A DNA stretch of 16,501 nt from Pseudomonadota bacterium (GCA_021780935.1 JAJXXT010000026.1:1-16501), one strand, 5' to 3'; numbered from the stretch's first letter, positions 7,427 to 14,347 are shown. Made by a program: numbers and translations. The notes: generated by a model not told the origin, from the sequence alone.

Positions 7427-9415
7427 ATGCACGCCCTGCATCACACGATCATCGCCTTCGCGAGCGCGCACGCGCTGCTGGCCTGCGTCGTCGCGGGGCT
7501 GCTGGCCAGCGTCGAGACGCTGCCGGTGGTCGGCGCGCTGGTGCCGGGCACCGCGACGATCGTGGCGATCGCCGCCCTGGTGCCGAGCGGCGCGATCCCC
7601 TTCCCGCCCCTGGTCGCCGCGGTGGCGCTGGGGGCGATGGTCGGGGATTCCGTTTCCTACGCCATCGGCCGGCGCTTCGGGCCGGCGCTGCTGACCGCCT
7701 GGCCGCTCAACCGGCATCCGGCGCTGGTGGCGAAGGCCGAGGAGGGTGTGGCCCGGCACGGCGGCAAGACATTGCTGGTCTCGCGCTTCACGCCGGGGGT
7801 GCGCGCCATCGTGCCGCCGCTGGCCGGTGCGCTGGGAATGAAGACCAGCCGGTTCGTGCCGATCATCATCGCCGCCGGACTGATCTGGGCGTTCGCGCAT
7901 GTCGGGCTCGGTATCGCGATCGGCGCCGGGCTGGAGTTGCTGGGCGCGGTGGCCGGGCGGCTGGCGCTGTTCGTGCTGGTGGCAGGGCTGCTGATCTGGC
8001 TTTCGGTGCGGCTGGTGCTGGCGCTGGGCCGCCGCCTGCCGCCGCTGATCGCGCGCACCGCCGGGTTTCTGCTCGCGGGCCTGGCGCGCGGCGATAGCCG
8101 GTTCTCGACCCGGCTGGCGCGCGTCCTCGCTTCGCCGCCGCGCACGGTGACGGCGCTGGTGCTGATGGCGCTGTTGCTGGCGCTCGGCGCCTGGGGGTTC
8201 GGCGCCGCGCTGACGCTGCTGCACCAGCCGGGGCCCGGCGGCAGCGAGGCGCTGGCGACCGCGCTGTCGCTGCTGCGAACACGATGGTCGGAGCCGGTGC
8301 TGCTGATGCTGGCCGCGACCGGCAACCGGTTGCTGCTCGCGGCGGTGGCACTTTCGGTGCTGGCGGGGCTGGTGCGGCGGCGGCGCTCGCCGCTGCTGTG
8401 GGGGGCGGGGCTCCTGGGTGCCGTGGTGCTCGATGCCTCCATGGGCCACGCGCCGGCGGCGCTGGAGGCCACACTCTACGGCATGCTCGCCTATGCCGCA
8501 GTGCACGATCTGCGCCCGCCGCGGGGGCGCATCACCGCGGTCCCGGTGGCGCTGGTGATCGTGCTGGCGGGGTTCGCGCGGGCGGTTCTGGGGCTGTCGC
8601 GGCCCGCCGAGGAGGTCGCGGGCATGGGGTTTGCCGTCGCCTGGGTCGGCCTCGCCGGGGTGGTGGACATTCTGCGCCACCATGGCGACATCGCCGACCC
8701 CGCGGAGGCGGCAACGCCGGGAATGGCGAGCGGTGCCACCGCCGCGGCGCTGGTCGCGCTGGCGATGGTGATGCAGCTTGCGGGGCTGCGGCTGGCGGTG
8801 GCGCCGGCGGTGATGGACCCCGAGGGGCCGCGCGTCGTGCTGGAGCTCGATGCCTGGCGCGGCGGCGGCTGGGCGACGATGCACGGCGAGCAGACGCCGC
8901 TGCTCGGCCGCGGGCACAACAAGCTGGTGCTGCAATGGGCGGGCAGTGCGGCCTCCCTGTCGAACACCCTGGCGGCGGCAGGGTGGCGGAGGCCGGCGCC
9001 ATGGACGCCGCGCACGGCCCTGGCCTGGCTATTGCCGCAAAGCGACGCGGCCTCGCTGCCGGTGCTGCCGCATCTCTATCGCGGCGAGCCGGATCGGATG
9101 GCGCTGATCCATGCCGGGCCGATGCCGGGTGAGCGGCTGGTGCTGCGACTATGGAACAGCCATACCGAGATCACCGGGCCCAGCGGGCCGCGCCCGGTGG
9201 TGGTCGGCACCTTGTCGCGCGAGAAGCTGCGCCGCGTGCTCGGCATGCTGACGCTGGCCGAGGCGCGGCGGGCGACACCGGCGGACCTCGCGGGCCTGGC
9301 GCGGGCGCTGCCGGCCAGGCGCTGGGCCACGGCGCCGAGCCCGCCCAGTGTGCCGCGTGTCGCCGTGCCGGGGCGTGAGGTGCTGCTGGCCTGGCCCTCC
9401 GCCGCGCCGGGATGA
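7427..9415 (+). CDS. DedA / degenerate PAP2 / LssY_C three-domain membrane protein
   Basis: A 662-residue multi-pass inner-membrane protein. Residues 1-200 are a DedA (SNARE-associated) domain: conserved Glu30 in ASVETLPVVG, GDSVSYAIGRRFG (73-85), and HGGKTLLVSRFTPGVRAIVP with Arg120 and Arg126. Residues about 235-440 match a PAP2 phosphatase in layout (RTRWSEPVLLMLAATGN, then helices), but the KxxxxxxRP motif is missing, PSGH reads SMGH (338-341), and the SRxxxGxHxxxD motif reads ARAVLGLSRPAEE (384-396). Residues about 465-610 are an LssY_C-type domain (NKLVLQWAGSAASL, LPVLPHLYRGEP, LVLRLWNSHTEI). DedA proteins include polyprenyl-phosphate flippases, and DedA-PAP2-LssY_C fusions are known from Legionella LssY relatives. 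Envelope-lipid handling is inferred; catalytic phosphatase activity looks lost. Confidence 0.87.
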   Translation: MHALHHTIIAFASAHALLACVVAGLLASVETLPVVGALVPGTATIVAIAALVPSGAIPFPPLVAAVALGAMVGDSVSYAIGRRFGPALLTAWPLNRHPALVAKAEEGVARHGGKTLLVSRFTPGVRAIVPPLAGALGMKTSRFVPIIIAAGLIWAFAHVGLGIAIGAGLELLGAVAGRLALFVLVAGLLIWLSVRLVLALGRRLPPLIARTAGFLLAGLARGDSRFSTRLARVLASPPRTVTALVLMALLLALGAWGFGAALTLLHQPGPGGSEALATALSLLRTRWSEPVLLMLAATGNRLLLAAVALSVLAGLVRRRRSPLLWGAGLLGAVVLDASMGHAPAALEATLYGMLAYAAVHDLRPPRGRITAVPVALVIVLAGFARAVLGLSRPAEEVAGMGFAVAWVGLAGVVDILRHHGDIADPAEAATPGMASGATAAALVALAMVMQLAGLRLAVAPAVMDPEGPRVVLELDAWRGGGWATMHGEQTPLLGRGHNKLVLQWAGSAASLSNTLAAAGWRRPAPWTPRTALAWLLPQSDAASLPVLPHLYRGEPDRMALIHAGPMPGERLVLRLWNSHTEITGPSGPRPVVVGTLSREKLRRVLGMLTLAEARRATPADLAGLARALPARRWATAPSPPSVPRVAVPGREVLLAWPSAAPG

Positions 9416-9491
9416 GGCGCGGGCGGACGGAAGGGGCTGGGCGGACCGCGTTGCACTGGCAATCCGGGATTGGGCAAACGAGGGGTGATCC

Positions 9492-10259
9492 ATGAAGCTC
9501 GCGACCTGGAACGTCAATTCGATCCGTCAGCGCCAGACGCATGTCGCGGACTGGCTGCGCCGCGAGCAGCCCGACCTGCTGCTGCTGCAGGAGATCAAAT
9601 GCGAGGCGGAGCAGTTTCCGGCGCTGGCCTTCCCCGGCTATCGCGCGGAGGTGGTCGGGCAGAAATCCTATAACGGTGTCGCGGCGCTGGGACGCATCCC
9701 GTTCGAGACGCGCGCGCGGGCGCTGCCGGGGTCTCCGGTGCCGGCGCAGGCGCGCTGGGTCGAGGTCGAGGCCGGCGGCATCGTCATCGGCGGCGGGTAT
9801 TTTCCCAACGGCAACTCGGGCGGAGCCGAGGGGTATGCCGCCAAGCTCGCCTGGATGGAGGCGCTGCGCGTGCATGCCGCGTCGCTGCTGGAGGACGGGC
9901 GGGACCTCGCGATCCTCGGCGACTATAATGTCTGTCCCGGCGAGGAGGACCTCGCCGCCGGCGCGCTCGACCCCGGCGACGCGCTGGTGCGGCCGCAAAC
10001 CCGTGCTGCGTTCCGCGCCCTGTTATGGCTGGGGCTGACCGATGCCGTGCGGGCGCTGCACCCGACCGGACGGATCGACACGTTCTGGGACTATCAGGCG
10101 GCGTCGTTCGAGCGCGACAGCGGGCTGCGCATCGACCACGCGTTGCTCTCGGCGCGGCTGGCCGAGCGGCTGATCTCGGCGGCGCCGGACCGCGCGGAAC
10201 GCGCGAAGCCGCAGCCCTCCGACCATGTGCCGGTGATGGTGGAGATCGCGGACCCATAG
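9492..10259 (+). CDS. xth: Exodeoxyribonuclease III (AP endonuclease)
   Basis: A 255-residue Mg-dependent exonuclease/AP endonuclease of the exonuclease III family, acting in base-excision repair. Landmarks are MKLATWNVNSIR at the start (Asn7), catalytic Glu34 in LLLLQEIKCE, GGYFPNGN, ILGDYNVCP (Asp144, Asn146), RIDTFWDYQ and the closing SDHVPVMVEI (Asp244, His245). Length is standard. An AGGGG ribosome site precedes the ATG. In several alphaproteobacterial genomes xth sits beside erpA/dgt/argS; here two envelope genes separate it from erpA. Its last 166 bases are overlapped on the opposite strand by the 3' end of the Hint gene. The xth C-terminus is itself normal, so the overlap is at the expense of the other protein. 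Confidence 0.95.
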   Translation: MKLATWNVNSIRQRQTHVADWLRREQPDLLLLQEIKCEAEQFPALAFPGYRAEVVGQKSYNGVAALGRIPFETRARALPGSPVPAQARWVEVEAGGIVIGGGYFPNGNSGGAEGYAAKLAWMEALRVHAASLLEDGRDLAILGDYNVCPGEEDLAAGALDPGDALVRPQTRAAFRALLWLGLTDAVRALHPTGRIDTFWDYQAASFERDSGLRIDHALLSARLAERLISAAPDRAERAKPQPSDHVPVMVEIADP

Positions 10260-12436
10260 CGTCGCGCGCGGGCCAGCAGGCCGGTGTGGATGGCGCGCAG
10301 CCGCGGCGACGCGGGGTCGGTGAGGATGGTGGCGCAGCCCCGTTGCTCCCAGATCGCGCGGGCGGCAGCGCCGCGGGCAAAATCCGGGTGCAGTTCGGTG
10401 GCATCGTCCGCCGCGTCGAAGGCGCCGCGATTGCCGGTGTCGAGATAGGTCTCGCAGGCCAGGCCCTCGGCAAAGACGATGTCGTGGCGGCCGAGTTCGA
10501 CATGCCAGTAGGTGACGGTCTCGCGCGTCTCCTGCACGATGCTCAAGCCGTTGACGATGTGGCGCACCGGCACCAGCGCGCCGTCGACCAGCACCGCGTG
10601 ATCGGGCGAGAGGATGAGGTCGCGCGCCGGCACGCCGGCCGCGAAGGCCTCGGCGCGGATGCGCACCGGCATCACGTCGTGCGGCTGCCGGTGGCGGGCG
10701 AGCGCGGTGCGGCGATGACCGATCCAGCGTATCGGTGCCAGGCCGCGCGGCGTGGCCAGCAGGTCGCCCTCGCGCAGCGCCTCGACCGCGACCGGGCCGG
10801 ACACGGTGAGCAGTTTCGTCCCGCTCGCGAAACAGGCGGTGATGAAGGTGTTGGTGCCGTCATTGCCAACCGTCGCTTGCGTGGCGCCGGCGAGGTCGAG
10901 CGTGATGCCGCCCGAGAGCGTCAGCAGGCCACCGCCGAGGGCGACCTCGCTCGCGACGGTGCCGGTGAGTTCCAGCGTGTCGCCCGGGGCAAAGCCGCTG
11001 ATCGCAGCGGCCGCAAACCCGGAGGCGGCGCCGGCGACAAGCCATTGCGCTCCGGCATCGATCGCGATCTCGCCAAAGTTCTGGTAGCGCGCGCCGAAGC
11101 CCGTGATGCTGCCGATGCCGGTGCCGGCAAGCAGCTCCAGCGTGTTCGCGGCCGCACCACCGGTGCCGAGCGGCGCGATGACATTGCCGCCGAGCACCCC
11201 CGCGGGTGCCTCCTCCAGCCGCAGCGACGCATCCGCCGCGGCGAGTGCCGCCTGCCCCGGAACGATCGCGCCCTCGTTGCCCACCCCGCCGCCGGCGATG
11301 GTGCCGAGATTGACCACCGTCGTGGGGTCGTAGAGCACCATGCCGAACGGACCGGCACTGATCACGCCGGTGTTGCGGACATAGGCTGTCCCGCGCAGCC
11401 AGAGATCCGCACCGTCGCCCTGAGAATCGAGCGCGCCGATGGAGCCGGCGTTGATGATGGTGCTTACGATCGTGCTGGCGATGGAGGTATTGCCGATGCC
11501 CACCCCGATCCACTCGCCGGCGATCGTCGCACCGGCGGCGTTGGTGAGGTCGCCGCCGACGGCCAGGTTCACGGTGTTGCCGCTCAGCGTCTGCGTGTTG
11601 GTGATGGTGCCGGCGTTGACCACCGTCCCCGATCCATACAGCATGACGCCGTATCGGCCGCCGGTGATTCTGCCGCTGTTCGCCACGTCGCCGCTGCCGA
11701 CGATGCCGATACCGACCCCGCTCGCGGAGATGGTTCCGCCGGTGTTGCGAACCCCGCCGCTCGAAAGCAGATAAACACCCACCGTCGCCGTGATGCCGCC
11801 GGCATTGGTGACCTCCAGCCCCGCACCGGCCGCGATGACGCCGGCATTGGCCGCGACAATCTCGCCGCCCGTCGCGTTGACCACCGTCCCGGTGCCGCCG
11901 AGCACGACACCGAGCGCGATAGTGCCGGCGGCGGTGATCAACCCCGAGTTGACGACACTGCCGGCACCGTTGAGGCCGACGCCGATCCCCTGCCCCGCGA
12001 TCACCGCGCCGGCCACGTTGCTGATGCCGCCGCTGGTCAGCACGACGCCACCGGCCTCCGCCGTCAAGCTCGGCGACAATGCGCTCGGCACGAAGTGGAA
12101 AGCGGTGAGCGCGGTGCCGAGCGATTCGATCGTGCCGGCGTTCACCACGCTGCCGCTGCCGCGCATCAGCACGCCGAAACCATAGCCCTCGATCAGCGCC
12201 AGGGTGGCGTTATCCACCGCGCCACCACCGGTGAGCCCGATGCCGTAATGCACCGCGGCGGTGTTACCCCCGCCGATCAGCGTGCCGGCGTTGCCGATGC
12301 TCCAATAGGCGGCGGTGCTGCCATAGATTGCGGCCGAGCCCGAGGTGATGCCGCCGCCGGCGAGGATGGTCAGCGGATTGTCGCCGGAAGCGAGGCTGAT
12401 GCCGGTGATTTGCGGCGCGCTGATGGTGCGTGACAT
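10094..12436 (-). CDS. Beta-solenoid repeat protein with C-terminal Hint (Hint_2) domain
   Basis: A 780-residue protein in two clear parts. Residues about 64-382 are roughly thirteen degenerate 21-25-residue repeats of the type YGVMLYGSGTVVNAGTI, which is the pattern of a right-handed beta-helix as in autotransporter passengers. A linker with another beta-rich segment (LELLAGTGIGSITGFGA; PGDTLELTGTV) follows. A Hint domain spans about 532-675: nucleophile-position Cys535 in CFASGTKLLTVSG, VEALREGDLLATPRG, IRWIGHRR, RDLILSPDHAVLVDG (His613), LVPVRHIVNG and CETYLDTGNR. No signal peptide or autotransporter barrel is seen. Hint domains can self-cleave; what Hint_2 does in bacteria is not settled. 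The last ~54 residues (from Tyr727) are Arg/Ser/Ala-rich and lie antisense to xth, unlike the rest. The start at 12436 has only a poor GAGAA ahead of it. Confidence 0.85.
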   Translation of the reverse strand: MSRTISAPQITGISLASGDNPLTILAGGGITSGSAAIYGSTAAYWSIGNAGTLIGGGNTAAVHYGIGLTGGGAVDNATLALIEGYGFGVLMRGSGSVVNAGTIESLGTALTAFHFVPSALSPSLTAEAGGVVLTSGGISNVAGAVIAGQGIGVGLNGAGSVVNSGLITAAGTIALGVVLGGTGTVVNATGGEIVAANAGVIAAGAGLEVTNAGGITATVGVYLLSSGGVRNTGGTISASGVGIGIVGSGDVANSGRITGGRYGVMLYGSGTVVNAGTITNTQTLSGNTVNLAVGGDLTNAAGATIAGEWIGVGIGNTSIASTIVSTIINAGSIGALDSQGDGADLWLRGTAYVRNTGVISAGPFGMVLYDPTTVVNLGTIAGGGVGNEGAIVPGQAALAAADASLRLEEAPAGVLGGNVIAPLGTGGAAANTLELLAGTGIGSITGFGARYQNFGEIAIDAGAQWLVAGAASGFAAAAISGFAPGDTLELTGTVASEVALGGGLLTLSGGITLDLAGATQATVGNDGTNTFITACFASGTKLLTVSGPVAVEALREGDLLATPRGLAPIRWIGHRRTALARHRQPHDVMPVRIRAEAFAAGVPARDLILSPDHAVLVDGALVPVRHIVNGLSIVQETRETVTYWHVELGRHDIVFAEGLACETYLDTGNRGAFDAADDATELHPDFARGAAARAIWEQRGCATILTDPASPRLRAIHTGLLARARRYGSAISTITGTWSEGCGFARSARSGAAEISRSASRAESNAWSMRSPLSRSNDAA
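11291..12247 (-). repeat. Protein-level solenoid repeat array
   Basis: About thirteen diverged repeat units of 63-75 bp encode the beta-helix of the Hint protein. The core is G-[VI]-G-V-x-L-x-G-S-G-x-V-V-N-A-G-x-I. Well-preserved copies include YGFGVLMRGSGSVVNAGTIE, QGIGVGLNGAGSVVNSGLIT and RYGVMLYGSGTVVNAGTIT. The DNA copies are too diverged for recent expansion, pointing to an old array maintained by structure. Confidence 0.75.
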
Positions 12437-12548
12437 GGCGCGAGGTTCTCACCGCGGGCGGTCCCGCGCAACCGCATCGCTCCGACATGGTGACCGACGC
12501 GGCGGATTTCCAGAGCGGGCGACGGATGGCACGGTTGCGGCACCAGGC

Positions 12549-12576
12549 TTTGCGATCCTGCCGGCGGCGGCTAGCC
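12549..12576 (+). promoter_or_regulatory. Possible promoter of the yghU-type gene
   Basis: TTTGCG (12549-12554), 16 nt, and CTAGCC (12571-12576), with the GCTAGC core also seen before argS. A start near 12583 would leave a ~21-nt leader containing the GGAG ribosome site. It lies in the 167-nt divergent spacer between the Hint gene and this gene; nothing else is recognisable in that spacer. Prediction by eye. Confidence 0.25.
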
Positions 12577-12603
12577 TCGCGCGGAAACTCATGGAGCGAT
12601 GTG

Positions 12604-13470
12604 ATGAGCGATACCGAATACGTGCCGCCGAAAGTCTGGACCTGGAACAAGGCGAGCGGCGGGCGCTTCGCCAACATCAACCGCCCAATCTCCGGCGCCA
12701 CGCACGAAAAGACGCTGCCGGTCGGCAAGCATCCGCTCCAGCTCTACTCGCTGGCGACACCCAACGGGGTGAAGGTGACGGTGATGCTGGAGGAGCTGCT
12801 GGCGCTCGGCCACAAGGGCGCGGAATACGACGCCTGGCCGATCCGCATCGGCGATGGCGACCAGTTCTCCAGCGGCTTCGTCGCGGTGAACCCGAACTCC
12901 AAGATCCCGGCGCTGATGGACCACAGCGGCACGAAGCCGGTGCGCCTGTTCGAGTCCGGCGCGATCCTGCTCTATCTCGCGGAGAAATTCGACGCGTTCC
13001 TGCCGAAGGACGCGGCCTCGCGGGCGGAATGTTTCTCCTGGCTGTTCTGGCAGATGGGCAGCGCGCCCTATCTCGGCGGTGGCTTCGGGCATTTCTACGC
13101 CTACGCGCCGAGCAAGATCGAATACGCGATCGATCGTTTCGCAATGGAGACGAAGCGCCTGCTCGACGTGCTCGACAAGCGCCTGGCGGTGAGCGAGTAC
13201 CTGGCCGGGCCCGACTACACCATCGCCGATATCGCCTGCTGGCCGTGGTATGGCGGTCTGCTGATCAACAACTCCTACGGCGCGGCGGAGTTCCTCAGCG
13301 TGCACGAATACACCCACGCACAGCGCTGGGCGAAGGCGATCGCGGCGCGCCCGGCGGTGCAGCGCGGGCGGATGGTCAACCGCCTGACCGGCGAACCGGC
13401 GGAGCAGCTGCACGAGCGGCACGACGCCGGCGATTTCGCGACCCGCACCCAGGACAAGCTCGGCGCCTGA
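12604..13470 (+). CDS. yghU: Glutathione S-transferase-family disulfide-bond oxidoreductase, YghU type
   Basis: A 288-residue cytosolic GST-family protein that aligns by eye along its whole length with E. coli YghU, which has the same length. Shared blocks are VWTWNKASGGRFANINRP, THEKTLPVGKHPLQLYSL, RIGDGDQFSSGFVAVNPNSK, FESGAILLYLAEKF and NEQ-like EQLHERHDAGDFATRTQDK. The thioredoxin-fold region carries the TPNG turn (52-55), the cis-Pro loop NPNSKIP (96-102) and the glutathione-binding ESGAI (117-121). There is no catalytic Cys at the usual site, as in YghU, whose group shows glutathione-dependent disulfide reductase and peroxidase activity. The ATG at 12604 is fixed by GGAG seven bases upstream; the frame is open further back to 12430, but that extension is not family-like. 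It is divergent from the Hint gene and convergent with the Spy-like gene. Confidence 0.95.
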   Translation: MSDTEYVPPKVWTWNKASGGRFANINRPISGATHEKTLPVGKHPLQLYSLATPNGVKVTVMLEELLALGHKGAEYDAWPIRIGDGDQFSSGFVAVNPNSKIPALMDHSGTKPVRLFESGAILLYLAEKFDAFLPKDAASRAECFSWLFWQMGSAPYLGGGFGHFYAYAPSKIEYAIDRFAMETKRLLDVLDKRLAVSEYLAGPDYTIADIACWPWYGGLLINNSYGAAEFLSVHEYTHAQRWAKAIAARPAVQRGRMVNRLTGEPAEQLHERHDAGDFATRTQDKLGA

Positions 13471-13486
13471 ACCGATAAGCCGAAAC

Positions 13487-13514
13487 CCCTCGCGCGCCGG
13501 GTTGCGCGCGAGGG
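13487..13514. terminator. Strong GC hairpin between convergent genes
   Basis: CCCTCGCGCGC (13487-13497), a 6-nt loop and GCGCGCGAGGG (13504-13514) make a perfect 11-bp stem 16 nt after the yghU-type stop. It lies downstream of the converging Spy-like gene as well. There is no T run on the plus strand and only TTT on the minus side, so it is terminator-like or a transcript-end stabiliser rather than a textbook terminator. Confidence 0.6.
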
Positions 13515-13522
13515 TGACGTGC

Positions 13523-13592
13523 CACCTGGGCCAGCCCACCTGGACCAGCCCACCTGGACCAGCCCACCGGGGCCAGCCGGCCTGGATCAGCG
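13523..13592. repeat. 14-bp minisatellite, about five units
   Basis: Tandem units CACCTGGGCCAGCC (13523), CACCTGGACCAGCC (13537), CACCTGGACCAGCC (13551), CACCGGGGCCAGCC (13565) and a diverged GGCCTGGATCAGCG (13579). Units two and three are identical. The period is not a multiple of three. The last unit contains the stop codon of the Spy-like gene (TGA, 13589-13587 on the minus strand), so the array starts inside coding sequence and fills the rest of the intergenic space up to the hairpin. Confidence 0.85.
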
Positions 13593-14177
13593 GTGGTGGT
13601 GCATCCAGGGTGCCGGCCCGGGATGCATGAAGCCGAGCCGGAACAGCATGACCCGGAAGACGAGCTGCTGCTTGACGCTGAGGCTCGCGTAGAGCGGGCC
13701 GGTGGCCTTGGACAGCGCGTCGAGCTGCATCGCCCGCTGCGTGAGGTGCTGGGCGATGCGGTGCATCATGTCCGCGGGCGAGGGCGGCATGCCGGCGTGC
13801 TCATGCATGGCCGCCCCTTTCATGCCGTGCTCCTTCATTCCCGGGCCCTTCATGCCGGCACCCTTCATGCCGTGCTCATCCATGCGGCGGCCATGCATCC
13901 AGGGCCCATGGTGCGGGCCCATGGCCGCGGGCATGGCGCGCAGCGCGGTCTCGAAGGCCGGCCACAGCGCCTGCTGCTGCGGCGTGAGCGAGAGGCTGGC
14001 CTTGAAGCCGGTCAGCTCGCCATCGAGGATGGTCTGGCGCATCGCCTGCCAGTTCTTGTGCTGCATCATCGGCGCGGGCGCCGTCGCGGCTGGTGGCGCG
14101 GGCGGCGCCGCGAGTGCCGGTGTGGCGGCGAGGGCCAGCATGGCAAGGCCGCAACCGGCCTGGAGGAAGCGTTGCAT
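13587..14177 (-). CDS. Met/His-rich Spy/LTXXQ-family periplasmic protein
   Basis: A 196-residue exported protein. The signal peptide is about residues 1-23 (GLAMLALAATPALA, then APPAPP). The first LTXXQ motif is SLSLTPQQQALW (about 61-72) and a second, weaker one is SLSVKQQLVF (about 165-174), as in Spy/CpxP-type periplasmic chaperones. Between them lies an unusual insert, residues about 86-130, rich in Met and His: HHGPWMHG, then pentapeptides GMKGA, GMKGP, GMKEH, GMKGA and MHEHAGM. The C-terminus ends PWMHHHR. Such Met/His clustering is typical of copper- or silver-binding periplasmic proteins, so metal binding is plausible but inferred. The start at 14177 has an excellent AAGGAG site six bases upstream. 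It is the last gene of a minus-strand run beginning with valS, 170 nt below the YXWGXW gene. The stop falls in a minisatellite. Confidence 0.85.
   Translation of the reverse strand: MQRFLQAGCGLAMLALAATPALAAPPAPPAATAPAPMMQHKNWQAMRQTILDGELTGFKASLSLTPQQQALWPAFETALRAMPAAMGPHHGPWMHGRRMDEHGMKGAGMKGPGMKEHGMKGAAMHEHAGMPPSPADMMHRIAQHLTQRAMQLDALSKATGPLYASLSVKQQLVFRVMLFRLGFMHPGPAPWMHHHR
13817..13876. repeat. 15-bp repeat encoding the GMKxx pentapeptides
   Basis: Four 15-bp units (13817, 13832, 13847, 13862) of the form CcTTCATgCCggGCx on the plus strand encode successive Gly-Met-Lys-x-x pentapeptides of the Spy-like protein. Copies one and four are nearly identical. The array is in frame, so copy number can vary without breaking the protein. 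Confidence 0.75.
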
Positions 14178-14279
14178 CGGATACTCCTTTGGAGAGCCAT
14201 CATGGACGTTGCCTTACGGCAACGAAAGGCGGCGCCGCCGCGCTCTCACCGGCGGTCCTGCATCCGATATGGAGAGCCA
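14174..14279. repeat. Partial duplication of the Spy-like gene's start region
   Basis: GCATCGGATA...TGGAGAGCCA (14174-14199) recurs as GCATCCGATATGGAGAGCCA (14260-14279), 86 bases away in the same orientation. The second copy lacks the ACTCCTT stretch that holds the ribosome site. On the minus strand the upstream copy gives an ATG at 14263 and a five-codon reading frame (MQDRR, stop at 14246) ahead of the real start. Confidence 0.5.
14207..14224. promoter_or_regulatory. Stem-loop / dyad in the Spy-like gene leader
   Basis: CGTTGCC-TTAC-GGCAACG is a perfect 7-bp inverted repeat with a 4-nt centre, 30 nt upstream of the Spy-like start codon. It could be an operator or an mRNA hairpin. No regulator gene is adjacent, so the ligand, if any, is unknown. 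Confidence 0.4.
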
Positions 14280-14347
14280 GTCGCTGTCAGGAGATTACGA
14301 TTGTTTGCCGAACGTAACCGGTGCGGCGCGCGGCGGCCGCCTCGCCG

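Noticed and set aside
7133..8935. A 600-codon minus-strand frame opposite the PEP-CTERM and DedA/LssY genes
   Set aside because: Gln/Arg/His-rich shadow spanning two genes and their spacer; the plus-strand genes carry family motifs.
9450..9490. Sigma-54-like TGGCA...TTGGGC ahead of xth
   Set aside because: The GG and GC dinucleotides are not at the required 10-base spacing.
10025..12433. An 802-codon open frame on the plus strand opposite the Hint gene
   Set aside because: It is slightly longer than the Hint frame but has no family-like motifs and a composition typical of antisense GC-rich sequence, while the minus-strand frame has clear solenoid and Hint motifs.
12430..12603. 58-residue N-terminal extension of the yghU-type protein
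   Set aside because: E. coli YghU starts at the equivalent of 12604, where GGAG is properly placed; the extension is Arg-rich and overlaps the Hint gene's start.
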